The position numbers were made by a program, and so were the translations under genes. A stretch of 64,000 nucleotides of DNA, taken from the NCBI GenBank assembly GCA_947471745.1, contig CANJKZ010000078.1, positions 2,484,501-2,548,500 of the forward strand. Direction: 5' to 3'. How positions within the stretch are numbered: the stretch's first letter is position 1; each line of letters starts with the position of its first letter. Source of the stretch: Closterium sp. Naga37s-1. Its lineage: Eukaryota > Streptophyta > Zygnematophyceae > Desmidiales > Closteriaceae. Positions 10,281 through 19,699 of this stretch are shown in pieces. Under the pieces are notes generated by a model. The model searched no databases and had not been told where the DNA came from. It saw only the letters and a list, made by a program, of their open reading frames with translations.

Positions 10281-11102
10281 CTATGCAAGCCGTCGAAGGG
10301 GTATAAGCATGGCATCAACCACGAGAAGGCGAATGCGAGGGGGAATGCGGCGGATGATGGGTCCGGGAGAAACTGTCGGGCTGAAGAAAGCAGGCCAATC
10401 CCACTCAAGGACAGCATCCCAGGTAGCGGAAGGGATTGCTGACGGACAGGAGGACTGTGCAGATGCAGTTTGAGCGCAAGGAGGGGCGGGGCGCGGAGGA
10501 GGGCAAGCAGCTTGCTGACTGGCAATAGAGTTTTGTTGGAAGGAATTGGTATGGCGAGTCAAGGCACCAGCATTGGCGCAAGGGTGGCGGCATATAGGGC
10601 AGGAAAAAGAGCGAGCAACAGGAGGAGGATTGGTGGGAGTAGTCGCCGCAGGGGAAGTAGAAGAGGGCGGGGGAGGGGTCGGGGAAGGAGGAGGATCATC
10701 AGTGTAATGCAAGAGAGGGTGCTGATCATCAGCAGTGGCAGCTGGGGTGGCGTGGTCTGTTGAGTGAGCGTCTCGAGCAGAGGAAGAGGTGGAGCGAGTC
10801 GTCGAAGGATGGGGTGGCTGTGCTGAAGCCATGGTGTCCGCAATGACTTGGTGAAGGGCGTCCTTCTGTTTCTGGGAGATAATAGGAGGCCTAACGTGAG
10901 GACGAGAGCTGTGTGAAGAAGGAGGAGGAGGCGGGGGTTGAAGTGAGGTGTGCTGTTGGTTAGAAGAAGAGGGTGTCGGTAAGCATGGCGGAAGAGGAAC
11001 ATGGACAGTAGCAAAAGGAGGGGAAGGACGAGAACGAGTTGTGGACGAGGACGGGGCTGTTGCAGCGAGGTCTAGGGGCCGGTTTCTCTTGCGGGAAGTC
11101 AT
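10281..11102 (-). pseudogene. LINE ORF N-terminal region with zinc-finger-like motif
   Basis: This segment of 273 codons starts at ATG 11102 (MTSRKRNRPLDL) and ends at TAG 10281-10283. It is in the same frame as the RT below, so the TAG splits what was one ORF. Residues 1-160 are low-complexity Pro/Ser/Thr. Residues 168-184 form CPICRHPC...RH, the first three ligands of a C2H2 finger, but the expected final His is absent. R2-type elements carry DNA-binding fingers here. A Trp-rich segment follows (WDAVLEWDWPAFF). Confidence 0.75.
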
Positions 11103-11619
11103 GGGTGGCTAGAATGGGATGGAAAATGTAATCTGTATGGTGGAAGAGTGTAGCAGCACACCATCTAAGCGGGAAATGTGGCAGGCATGAAACGTAGGAG
11201 TAGTTGCGGGGGAAAATGCAGCGATCTCGGAAATCCGCCGAAACAACACGTACGTGACACCTAAGCTACTGAGCCGAGTTCTAAACACACCCGAGCACGG
11301 AAAACGGGGCCGAGTTCTGTGGAGGGGGCCGCGAGCTGAACTAAGGGAATCTGTTGTCACACCGGTAGGGCTACGTTGTGGGGTGCCGTTCAGTAAGTTA
11401 TGCTAGCAGGGTCGTGCAAGCTAAGTGCGCGAGCGGAAGGTCGTCGGCTTTGGGCGGGATGACGTGCTACACTCGGAATGGCCAGAAACGTGCTGCTGTG
11501 CTGCGTAGTTGCGAACAGACTTGAGGGTATTTAGGAAGTAGTGGTGTGAGGTTTTCCGCTCCTAGACGAAAGGTAGTGAGTTCTTGTTGCTTTTCAGTAG
11601 CGCGCGAGCAGCAAGACGA
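11103..11619. other. LINE 5' leader or flank, no gene seen
   Basis: No coding region is recognisable in these 517 bases. The part next to 11102 should be LINE 5' untranslated sequence. I see no terminal repeat, TSD or promoter motif that fixes the LINE's 5' end. Confidence 0.5.
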
Positions 11620-11965
11620 ACTACTATTTTTCGAAAGCTGCAGGTCGTTTTATACTAGCGCCAGCGAGATAGCATGAGGAGCAGTCAAACTATTATTTTT
11701 CAAAAGCTGCAGGTCGTTTTATACTAGCGCCAGCGAGATAGCGTGAGGAGCAGTCAAACTACTATTTTTCGAAAGCTGCAGGTCGTTTTATACTCGCGCC
11801 AGCGAGATAGCGTGAGGAGCAGTCAAACTACTATTTTTCGAAAGCTGCAAGTCGTTTTATACTAGCACCAACGAGATAGCATGAGGAGCAGTCAAACTAC
11901 TATTTTTCGAAAGCTGCAGGTCGTTTTATACTAGCGCCAGCGAGATAGAGTGAGGAGCAGTCAAC
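11620..11965. repeat. 69-bp tandem array, five copies
   Basis: The marker (A/G)AGTCGTTTT-type segment recurs at 11642, 11711, 11780, 11849 and 11918, a spacing of exactly 69 each time. Units begin near CTACTATTTTTCG and end near GAGGAGCAGTCAAA. Copies differ at only a few bases. The array lies between the LINE 5' end and the candidate host exon, so it could be LINE promoter monomers, a host promoter repeat or an independent minisatellite. Confidence 0.92.
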
Positions 11966-12068
11966 TAGACCAAACACCCACGATAACGGTAGTCAACGTT
12001 AATATTTTAGAACGTTAAAATAGAAGACCAACCTTCCCTTGACAACGATCACAATCATCTTGGCCATC

Positions 12069-12144
12069 ATGGCGGCTGTCGACTCGTCCTTGGACGTGAA
12101 ACGATCCGAGGGGATTAAGGAAGCAGCTAATCGGGCCTTTCAAG
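12069..12144 (+). CDS. Candidate first exon of a host TPR protein
   Basis: An ATG in good context (ATCATGGCGG) opens MAAVDSSLDVKRSEGIKEA followed by ANRAFQ, then CAAG|GTAAGA, a strong consensus splice donor at 12145. The S-D-V-x-R-x-E-x-x-K-x-x-A-N-x-A-F-x-G pattern resembles the N-terminus and first TPR helix of plant protein phosphatase 5; I infer this from family memory only. The frame also reads on past the donor to a stop at 12237-12239, and the next residues, GKSFSQ, still fit a TPR, so the exon may extend further. No second exon was found downstream. It may be a gene with an intron full of transposons, or a relic. Confidence 0.4.
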
Positions 12145-12239
12145 GTAAGAGCTTCTCACAATGCCTCGTGTTCAGCACAAGACAGTCAGTGAATCCAGTC
12201 CATGAGAAATACAGCATACAAGTCCCGAATCATATGTGA

Positions 12240-13002
12240 CATCCACCATGCAAATAATAATTTCCTCGAATATTCGCCATGCAAATCATCATGTCAGAGG
12301 CAATCATTCTGCAATACAACTATTCTTGAGGCTGTTAGCATGCATATCATGATGAGTTAAGAAATGCAGCATGCAACTCATCATGGCTTGAGTCATTCAG
12401 AGGGGATTCATAATGCAATCAAGACATTCATAATGCAGTGATTTGTCATGCCATGGGTCTATTATTTGGCGTCAGCAAGCAAAAGGGTCAAGCTATGAGA
12501 TAACCAGAACACAATCCGTAGTGCCTAAGAAAAAATAGCATGCATTCAATATTGCCGTGACACATTGAAAATGCAAATCATAATGCTGCTAGACACTCAA
12601 CCTTCGACTTATCATGCGATGAGACAATCAGCATGGGATTGATCAGGTTGCAGAATACTCAGCAACCATCTCATAATGAATTTAGGTATTCAGCATACAA
12701 CTAAACATGCATGACTCACCATTTCAAAGATAATGCATTGAGACATTCAGCATTCAAAATGGATCAAGAGGCTTTCAGACTGCTATTTATCATGCTATGA
12801 TAAAATATCTCTTGACGTTCATCATGCAGTGAAATCTTTCACAAGCCATATTCATCATGGCACATGACATCTAGCATGCGAGTCATCCTACCATGAGACA
12901 GATTGCAACAAGACATTCATCATGTAAAGCATCATGCCATGAGACATGCATTCATGCAATAAAACATGCAGCATACATCTCATAATGCCATGAGTTTCAT
13001 TT
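12240..13002. repeat. Degenerate CATG-rich repeat array
   Basis: An AT-rich stretch of imperfect units built from CATTCAGCATGC, CATCATGCCATGAG and AATGCAAT-like words recurs every few tens of bases. No ORF of interest is present. The same words continue at 14980-15048 and 19700-19940, showing that COP-B and COP-C inserted into one array of roughly 1 kb. Confidence 0.75.
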
Positions 13003-13035
13003 TGTCAAAACATGCGGTCGTTTGAGCTTGAACGT

Positions 13036-14605
13036 CTTGCGGCCGCTTTACCTCATTTCGCATCCATGCTGCTTTGCCCTGAGGGAGACCCAGATGCACC
13101 TGACATCCCTACCCCGCGCTCTTACGCTAAGGCGATCGCGGGTGAGTACTCCTCTTAGGGGCAGACAGCCACAGGCACCTACGTCGACGAGGTTCCTCCT
13201 CATGGGGCGAACATAGTCGATGGCATGTGGATTTTCATAGTGAAGCGGCCGCCGGGTTCTCCGCCTGCCTTCAAGGCGCGTTACGTTGCTCGAGGCTTCA
13301 GTCAGCAACAGGGGGTCGACTTCTCCCCCACACCGAAGATGACTACTCTTCGGGTTTTGTGTACGTTGCAGCATAGTGTGACTACGAGCTGCACTCCCTC
13401 GACTTCTCCACAGCTTTCTTGCAGGGCAGCCTTCACGAGGAGATATCGATGCGCCGCCTGCCTGGCTTCACTGAGTCATTTCCTGCTGGTACCCAGTGGA
13501 GCCTCCGGCGGCCAGTCTACGGTCTCCACCAGGCGCCCCGCAAGTGGCACGACACACTAGGACGACACTTGCGGCTCTTGGGTTTGCTCCTTCCTCTACT
13601 GACCCGTCGCTGTTTCTACGCACTGACACTACCCTCCCACCGTTCTACGTTTTCGTATACGTCGACGACTTGGTTTTTGCTACTGCTGACACAGAGGCGC
13701 TGGCCCTAGTGAAGGCAGAGTTGCAGAGTGCACCTGCACTGACCTGGGTGAGCTACAGAGCATGGCGCACCATCACCCTGACTCAGTCACACATGGTGCA
13801 CTAGGTCCTTCAGCGCTTCGGCTTCGAGAACTCTTCGCCACAGCCCACTCCTCTGCCTACTGGCCACTCGCTCTCAGCTCCACCTTTGGACGAGTCCGTA
13901 GAGCCGAGTGGTCCATATCCAGAGCTTGTGGGTTGCCTCATGTACCTGATGACGTGCACACGACCTGACCTCGCGTACCCTCTCAGCCTCCTGGCTCGCT
14001 ACGTGGCTCCCGATAGATACTGAAAGGTGCACCGGGATGCTGCGAATAGGGTACTGCGTTACTTGTGCAGTACATCGGGCTTGGGGCTTGTGCTTTGAGG
14101 ACAGGGTTCAGTGGTACTCACAGGACACTCCGACGCTTCTTGGGCCGACGACCAGGCGACTCAGCATTCGTCACAGGGTTACACCTTCAGTCTGGGCTCT
14201 GGTTCGGTCTCGTGGAGATCCACTCGTTCTTCTTCTGTGCTTGGTTCTAGCTGTGATACCGAGATCTACACTGGGGCTATGGCTGCACAGGAGCTACGCT
14301 GGCTGACCTACCTGCTGACCAACTTGGGGGAGCGGCCTCGTTATCCTCCAGTTATGTACGTCGACAACAAGGCCATGCTTGCCTTGTGTTAGGAGCAGAG
14401 ACTGGAGCACAGAACAAAGCACATTGCTCTTCGCTACTTCCTTGCTTGAGAGCTGCAGCAGCGTGGTCAGCTCCGCCTTTCCTACGTGGCCTCTCGGGCC
14501 AACACTGCTGATGTGTTCACCAAGGCCCTTGGGTCTGGTGATCATCAGCGTTTCTGCACTGCTCTTGGGCTTCTGCCCACTCTGCCTCACCTGCTAGTTG
14601 CTTGA
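13036..14605 (+). pseudogene. pol: COP-B RT and RNase H remnant
   Basis: Pieces in three frames match the family: SYAKAIAGEYSS, GMWIFIVKRPPGSPPAFKARYVARGFS, FYVFVYVDDLVFATADTEALA (YVDD intact), SSQGYTFSLGSGSVSWRSTRSS and MYVDNKAMLALC. Stops at 13156-13158, 13802-13804 and 14390-14392 are TAG where sister copies have CAG, and TGA at 14447-14449 replaces CGA. A small deletion removes the FFQTF segment near 13320. Confidence 0.85.
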
Positions 14606-14842
14606 CTTGCCTTGTACTGTGGTCTCTATATATACACATGCATGCTTGCTCTTGCTTGGTTGTGATCACTGTACTGCTTGTGTTTTTAACTCTGCATGTG
14701 AACTGGCCTTTTGGCCGCTTGCTTGTGCTCAGACTGCGTGGTGATCTTGATATCCACCATGGGCTTTGCTTTGTTTGCTTCTCCCGACTGGTCTTGTGAC
14801 CACTATTTGGTTTGGGTATCCCCTACTTCACCTATGGGGGTG

Positions 14843-14974
14843 TGTTAAAACATTTTATGCTTTCTATATTTCTAGGCTATGTAGGTGTTATGCTTAGAGG
14901 GTACACAACATTTCTCGACACTCTTGTATCCCCCCCCTTACCTAATCGATCATCCTTCTCACTAGATTCTAACA
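14843..14974 (+). repeat. COP-B 3' LTR
   Basis: 132 bp, TGTTAAAAC...TTCTAACA, preceded by the polypurine tract CCTATGGGGGTG (14831-14842) and followed by the CATTT duplication. It is a diverged member of the family LTR. Confidence 0.88.
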
Positions 14975-15048
14975 CATTTTGCAATCAACCATGCCGCAAC
15001 ACACTCACCATGCACTTCATGAAGGTATGCATGTAGCAAGGAATCATC

Positions 15049-15178
15049 TGTCAAACTATATATTTGTATTCTCTCTAGGCTATAGTGGGTTAGCCTACAA
15101 GGGGTACAACACTTTAGGGTTAGTTCTTGTACCCAACTCATTCATAGTTCATTCATTCCTGCACAGTTGATTCTGACA
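15049..15178 (+). repeat. COP-C 5' LTR
   Basis: 130 bp, TGTCAAACTATA...GATTCTGACA, with a perfect inverted pair GGGTACAA / TTGTACCC inside. Confidence 0.93.
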
Positions 15179-15191
15179 TGGTATTCAGAGC
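15179..15191 (+). other. COP-C primer-binding site
   Basis: TGGTATTCAGAGC directly after the LTR, the initiator tRNA-Met type site with one extra T. Confidence 0.8.
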
Positions 15192-16001
15192 AGTAAACCT
15201 GTTAGGATTTTAGGGCCCATCGATCGTTCCGCTAGTTCCTGCCCGAAGCGCCCTTACGCTGTCCGGCCCTCTCGCACAGTGTCACGCTGCCCTGCAGCTA
15301 CTCGCACTGCCTGCCCTAGCGCGCTGCCCTGCTGTCATGCGCGCCCCTACTGCCCGCGAGTAGCTCTTGCCCCGCGTGCCCCTGCTGCCCGCGAGCAGCC
15401 CCTGCCCTGCGCGCCCTTGCTGCCCGCGAGCAGCCCCTGCCCTGCGCGCCACTGCTGCCCGCGAGCAGCCCCTGACCCGAGCGCCCCTGCTGCCCGTGAA
15501 CAGCCCCTGCCCTGCGCGCCCCTTCTGCCCGCGAGCAGCCCCGCAGCACAGCGTGCCCCGCAGCCCTAAACGCGCCAGCGCGCCCCGTAGCCCTAAACGT
15601 GCCAGCGCGCCCCGCAGCCCAGCGCGACAGCGCGCCCCGCAGCCTATCGCGCCAGCGCGCCCCGCAGCCCAGCGCGACAGCGCGCCCCGCAGCCTAGCGC
15701 GCCAGCGCGCCTCGCAGCCCAGCGCGCCAGCGCGCCCCGCTGCTAAGCGCAGCCCAACGTGCCAGTGCACCCCATTGTGAAGTGCGCTAGCGTGCCCCGT
15801 TGCTAAGCGCGCCAGCATGCCCCGCAACCCTAAATAATAATAATTCCTGCAAAAAAAAAAAAACAAACAAACAAACAAAAAACCCAGCGCTCCCTACTGC
15901 CGAGTGCGCTGCTGCTGCACACGCTGCTACTGCTGTGCTGTGCCCTGCTAAGCAGCGCTGCCCAGGCCGAGCTGCATCGCCCAGCCCGAGCCGCCCTCCT
16001 G

Positions 16002-16069
<68 letters not shown>

Positions 16070-16147
16070 GCTTCTGCTGCTGCTGGTGGAGGTGCTGTTG
16101 GGAGTGCTGGAGGAGCCGCTGCCCAGCCCCACTGAGCCGCCCTGCTG

Positions 16148-16179
<32 letters not shown>

Positions 16180-16298
16180 CGTGCTACTGCCACTGCTGGT
16201 GGAGGTGCGGCTCGAAGTACTGGAGGTGCGGCTGGAAGTACTGGAGGTGCTGCTGGTGCTAGAGGTGTTGGACCTACTACTGACCGTCACTGCCTATC
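15192..16298 (+). repeat. COP-C leader with 35-bp, 25-bp and CTG repeats
   Basis: No gene is seen. About 15370-15545 holds roughly five 35-bp units (GCTGCCCGCGAGCAGCCCCT core). About 15550-15800 holds 25-bp units (AGCGCGCCAGCGCGCCCCGC core). An A-rich tract follows at 15850-15885 and a pure CTG trinucleotide run at about 16008-16066, with a second shorter CTG run near 16150. Long Ala/Arg/Ser ORFs here on both strands are artefacts. Confidence 0.8.
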
Positions 16299-18600
16299 AT
16301 GGCCACTATCATGGCAGTTGCAGCGGCTAGGGGTGGACAGCAGCGGTCACTACCTCTCCTGGACGACCCCACCCCTCAGCAGCTTTGTGAGTGGGTTATT
16401 CAGCGAGGTAGTCCTGGTGGTGGAGGTTTTGGTTTTATGTGGCCTCAGCGACCTCGCGACTGTGCTTCTCAGCGATGCGTCCCTGGTCATGTAGAGGCTG
16501 CTGCTCTCGATTCTAGTGAGTCTGCTGCCGCTCCAGATGCTGGTGAGTCTGATGAAGCTCTAGGTGCTCGTGAGTCTGCCGACGCTCTAGGTGCTAGTGC
16601 GTCTACTACCACAGGTCCTGCCTCAGCTGAGGCCTTGCACACTTTCACGCTTGACTCAGGCGCGTCACGTTGCTATTTTCATGATTGCACCACAGTCACA
16701 CCACTCGCAGCACCTGTCCCAGTCTCATTGGCTAACCCCACTGGGGGCCAAGTAGCTGCGCGAGCCTCCACTGTCCTCCCGTGTCCGGCAATCCCCTCAG
16801 GGTCTCTCTCAGGCCTCCACCTCCCCGCGTTCTCGACGAACTTGTTGAGCAACGCAGCTCTCCAGGATGAATGGGTTGACACCTTCATTCCTGGAGGACA
16901 GCGTGTGGAGATCTGTAAGTGCTCACGGACTGGCCGTCACCTTGCTACGTTCACTCGTCAGCCTGGTTCCGGTCTGTACACCCTGACCACTACGTCTGCA
17001 GAGGTGGATAAGTCAGGTCAGGTGGTTGCGTCGAGTCGGGTGTGTGGGTCTGGTCAGCTTGCAGCGCCTGGCTCGTTTCGGGTACTCTCTCACCAGACTC
17101 TCCTCTGGCACCACCGCCTAGGTCACCCCTCGCTGCCGCGTCTCTGCAGCATGCACTCTCGTCTCCTTGTCTCTGGCCTTCCCAAGTCCCTGCCCTCCCT
17201 CCCGCACTCGCCTGCACCGCCCTGCCTTCTCTGCGTCGAGGGGCGGTAGCGCGCCGCTCCTCACTCCTCCAAGTTTCCTCCGACCACTGCTCCTCTACAG
17301 ACTCTCCATATGGACGTGTAGGGCCTGGCCCCCGTCGGTGGAACTGACCAGGAGCGCTACTTCCTGCTGGTTGTTGACGAATACACACGCTACACAACTA
17401 TCTTCCCCTTGCAGTGCAAGGCGGACGTCAGTGGTGTTTTGACCCCCTAGATCCGTGCTACTTGTCGCCAGCTGCGCGAGCGGTTTCGTCGGGACTTGCC
17501 AGTCCTGCGTCTGCACTCTGACAGGGGCGGTGAGTTCTCTTCTGGCCTCCTTGAGGAGTTCTGTCGAGACAAGGGTATTCGCCAGACGTTCAAGCTTCCG
17601 GCCTCTCCTCAGAAAAATGGGATTGCTGAGCGTCGCATTGGCTTGATCATGATCCATGCGGCTGCTCCCCGTTTTCTGTGGCCGTTTGCGGTCCGATACG
17701 CTGCGCATCAGCACAACCTCTGGCCCCGTGTCTCTGAGACAGAGACCTTGCCCACACTCCGGTGGACGGGGAAGGTTGGCGATGCGTCGGTGTTTCGGGT
17801 CTGGGGCGCGGTCTCCCTTGTTCGCGATGCCAAAGGGAGCAAGCTCTCCTCTCGCACTCTCCGGTGCGTCTTCCTTGGCTTCCCCACCAACGCCCCGCCA
17901 TGGCAGTTCTACCACCCGCGCTCGCGTCGAGTCTTCTCCTCCCAGGACGTCACCTTTGACGAGTCTGTCGGTTTCTACAGACTACACCCGCACGCGTCCC
18001 ACCCGGTCCCCCTAGCGCCTCTCTTCCTGGTACCAGTCCCCCCCTTGGTACACCCCCTCCCCCCACAGGGTCTCGATCCCTTAGGTGTGTCTCAGGTACA
18101 CCCACCCCCCTTAGTTGAGCCTTTGGAGATCTCTTCTGACTCCTCTGGCCCAGCTGAGGGGGGTGCCCCCACCGCTGACGACACGACGGCCACTCGTCGC
18201 TCTCCAGGCTTGGAGACCCCCCCTGGTTTTCCGCCTCGGCCGTCTTCGCCGCCTCCACAGCCTGGTGCTGTGGACTCTGGAGCTGAGACTGCTGGTGCTG
18301 AGCCTGGGGGTGCTGAGACAGAGGGTGAGGGTTCTGGGGGTGCTGCGACTTGGGGTGCTGGTTCTGGGGGTGATGCGACTGGGGGTGCTGCGACTGGGGG
18401 TGCAGGTTCTGGGGGTGCTGGTTCTGGGGGTGCTGCGACTGGGGGTGGTGACTCTGGGGGTGTTGTGAGTCCTAGTGGCGGTGGAGCTGTGGGTGACCCT
18501 GCTGTAGGTCATGGAGCTGGACAGCCACTGCAGCCTGATCTACTTGAGAAGCTCTCGCCGCAGGCGATTCGTGCGTGGATCGTTCGGCGAGGCAGTCCTG
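16299..18600 (+). pseudogene. pol: COP-C Gag tail, protease and integrase
   Basis: The frame starts at ATG 16299 with only the tail of Gag (TPQQLCEWVIQRGSP). It continues through protease (FTLDSGASRCYF), the integrase zinc region (HHRLGHPSLPRL...CLLC), LHSDRGGEF and NGIAERRIG. Three in-frame TAGs interrupt it: 17247-17249 (CAG in COP-H), 17319-17321 (TGG in COP-H) and 17448-17450 (TGG in COP-H). All three are single transitions. Past 17496 the frame is open to the linker. Confidence 0.87.
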
Positions 18601-19344
18601 GTGGTGGAGGGACAGTCCTGCCGGTACTGGAGCTACTAGTCCTGGAGGTGCTGCTGGTGCTGGAGGTGCTGGAGGTACTGCTGGAGGTGCTGGAGGTGCT
18701 GCTAGTGCTGGAGGTACTAGAGGTGCTGCTCGTGCTGGAGGTGCCGGAGCTACTAGTCTTGGAGTTGCTGCTGGTGCTAGAGGTGCAGGAGCTGCTAGTC
18801 CTGGAGGTCCAGCTGGTGCTGGAGTTGTTGGAGCTGCTGGCACTGGAGGTGCTGGTGCTGCTGGTGTTGGAGGTGGTGGAGGTGCAGCCGGTGCTGGAGG
18901 CGCTGGAGCTGGAGGTACTGGAGGTACTAGAGCTGCTAGTCCTGGAGGTGCTGGAGATGCCGGAGCTGGTGGTGCTGCTGGTGTGGAGGTGCTGGAGGTA
19001 CTGCTGGGGGTACTGGAGGTGCTGGAGCTGCTGGTCCTGGAGGTGCGTGTACTAGAGGTGCTGGAGCTGCCGGAGCAGGTGGTGCTGCTGGTGCTGGAGG
19101 TGCTGGAAGTGCTGCTGGAGCTACTGGCACTGGAGGTACTGCTGGTGCTAGAGGTGTTGGCGCTGCCGGAGCTCGTGGTGCTGCTGGTGCTGGAGGTGCT
19201 ACTGGAGCTGCTGGTGCTGGAGGTGCTCGTGCTGCTGGTGCTGGAGGAGCTGGAGCTGCTGGTACTGCCCCGCACCGACCATTTTTCTACCCGCAGCCGC
19301 AGTTGTCCCTGCCGCCGCCTGACTCGGTCCTTGTTGTATACTGA
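18270..19344 (+). pseudogene. COP-C Gly/Ala linker, fused past the missing RT
   Basis: Block 1 (15-bp GGGGGTGCTG units, 18270-18480) and block 2 (GGTGCTGGA units, about 18610-19260) form the family linker, here longer than in COP-A and broken by frame changes. The coding sequence ends at [16 protein letters not shown] and then passes directly into 3' untranslated sequence, so RT and RNase H are deleted at about 19340. TGA lies at 19342-19344. Confidence 0.8.
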
Positions 19345-19557
19345 TATATATGTTTATACCTGGTTGTTTACTCTTGCTAGGTTGTGATAAGTGTACTCTC
19401 TTGCTATTATAACTCTGCATGTGAACTGGGCCTTGTGGTCGCTTGCTTGTGCTCAGATTGTGTGGTGTCCTTGAGATCCGCCCTGAGCTTTGCTTTGCTT
19501 GTTCTCTTACTTGAGTGGTCTTGTGACCGTGTGTTGTGTTTGATTTCTCCCACTTAG

Positions 19558-19569
19558 CCTATGGGGGTG
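19558..19569 (+). other. COP-C polypurine tract
   Basis: CCTATGGGGGTG immediately before the 3' LTR. Bases 19345-19557 are 3' untranslated sequence matching the family (CATGTGAACTGG, GTGGTCTTGTGACC words). Confidence 0.8.
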
Positions 19570-19699
19570 TGTAAAACTATATGTTTGTGTTCCCTCTAGG
19601 CTCTATTGGGTTAGCTTACAAGGGGTACAACACTTTAGGGTTAGTACTTGTACCCAACTCATCCATAGTTCAATCATTCCTGCACAATTGATTCGGACA
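19570..19699 (+). repeat. COP-C 3' LTR
   Basis: 130 bp, TGTAAAACTATA...GATTCGGACA, about 9 percent different from 15049-15178, followed by the TCATC duplication. Confidence 0.93.

Larger units (their letters stand above)
1..11102 (-). mobile_element. R2-like (RLE-type) LINE, split by COP-A
   Basis: A non-LTR retrotransposon on the minus strand occupies 7690-11102 and 1-305; COP-A (306-7689) sits in its C-terminal coding region. The coding order is a proline/serine-rich N-terminus with a CxxC...H finger, a reverse transcriptase with YADD, a Cys/His motif and an RPD endonuclease-like domain. This order matches LINEs with a restriction-like endonuclease (R2, CRE, NeSL type), not APE-type LINEs. 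The reading frame broken at 7690 resumes at 300 once one GTAGA duplication copy is removed. The ORF also carries two in-frame TAGs and one frameshift, so the element is dead. Its 3' end lies beyond base 1, and its 5' end is not defined beyond about 11.4-11.6 kb. Confidence 0.85.
13003..14974 (+). mobile_element. COP-B: copia remnant with internal deletion
   Basis: The copy is flanked by a 5-bp duplication CATTT at 12998-13002 and 14975-14979. Its left end keeps only the first bases of an LTR (TGTCAAAACATG from 13003). It then jumps into the region between integrase and RT (about 13036). The 3' LTR is complete. A deletion after insertion therefore removed most of the 5' LTR, the leader, Gag, protease and integrase. 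Confidence 0.85.
15049..19699 (+). mobile_element. COP-C: copia element lacking RT and RNase H
   Basis: LTRs of 130 bp at both ends, primer site, polypurine tract and a perfect 5-bp duplication TCATC (15044-15048 and 19700-19704). The LTRs differ at about 12 of 130 positions, making this the oldest datable insertion here. Most of Gag is absent and the whole RT/RNase H region is deleted near 19340, so the element is 4.65 kb against 7.4 kb for COP-A. It lies in the CATG-rich array. Confidence 0.93.

Noticed and set aside
11620..11965. CRISPR array
   Set aside because: Units are contiguous and whole-unit similar, with no unique spacers.
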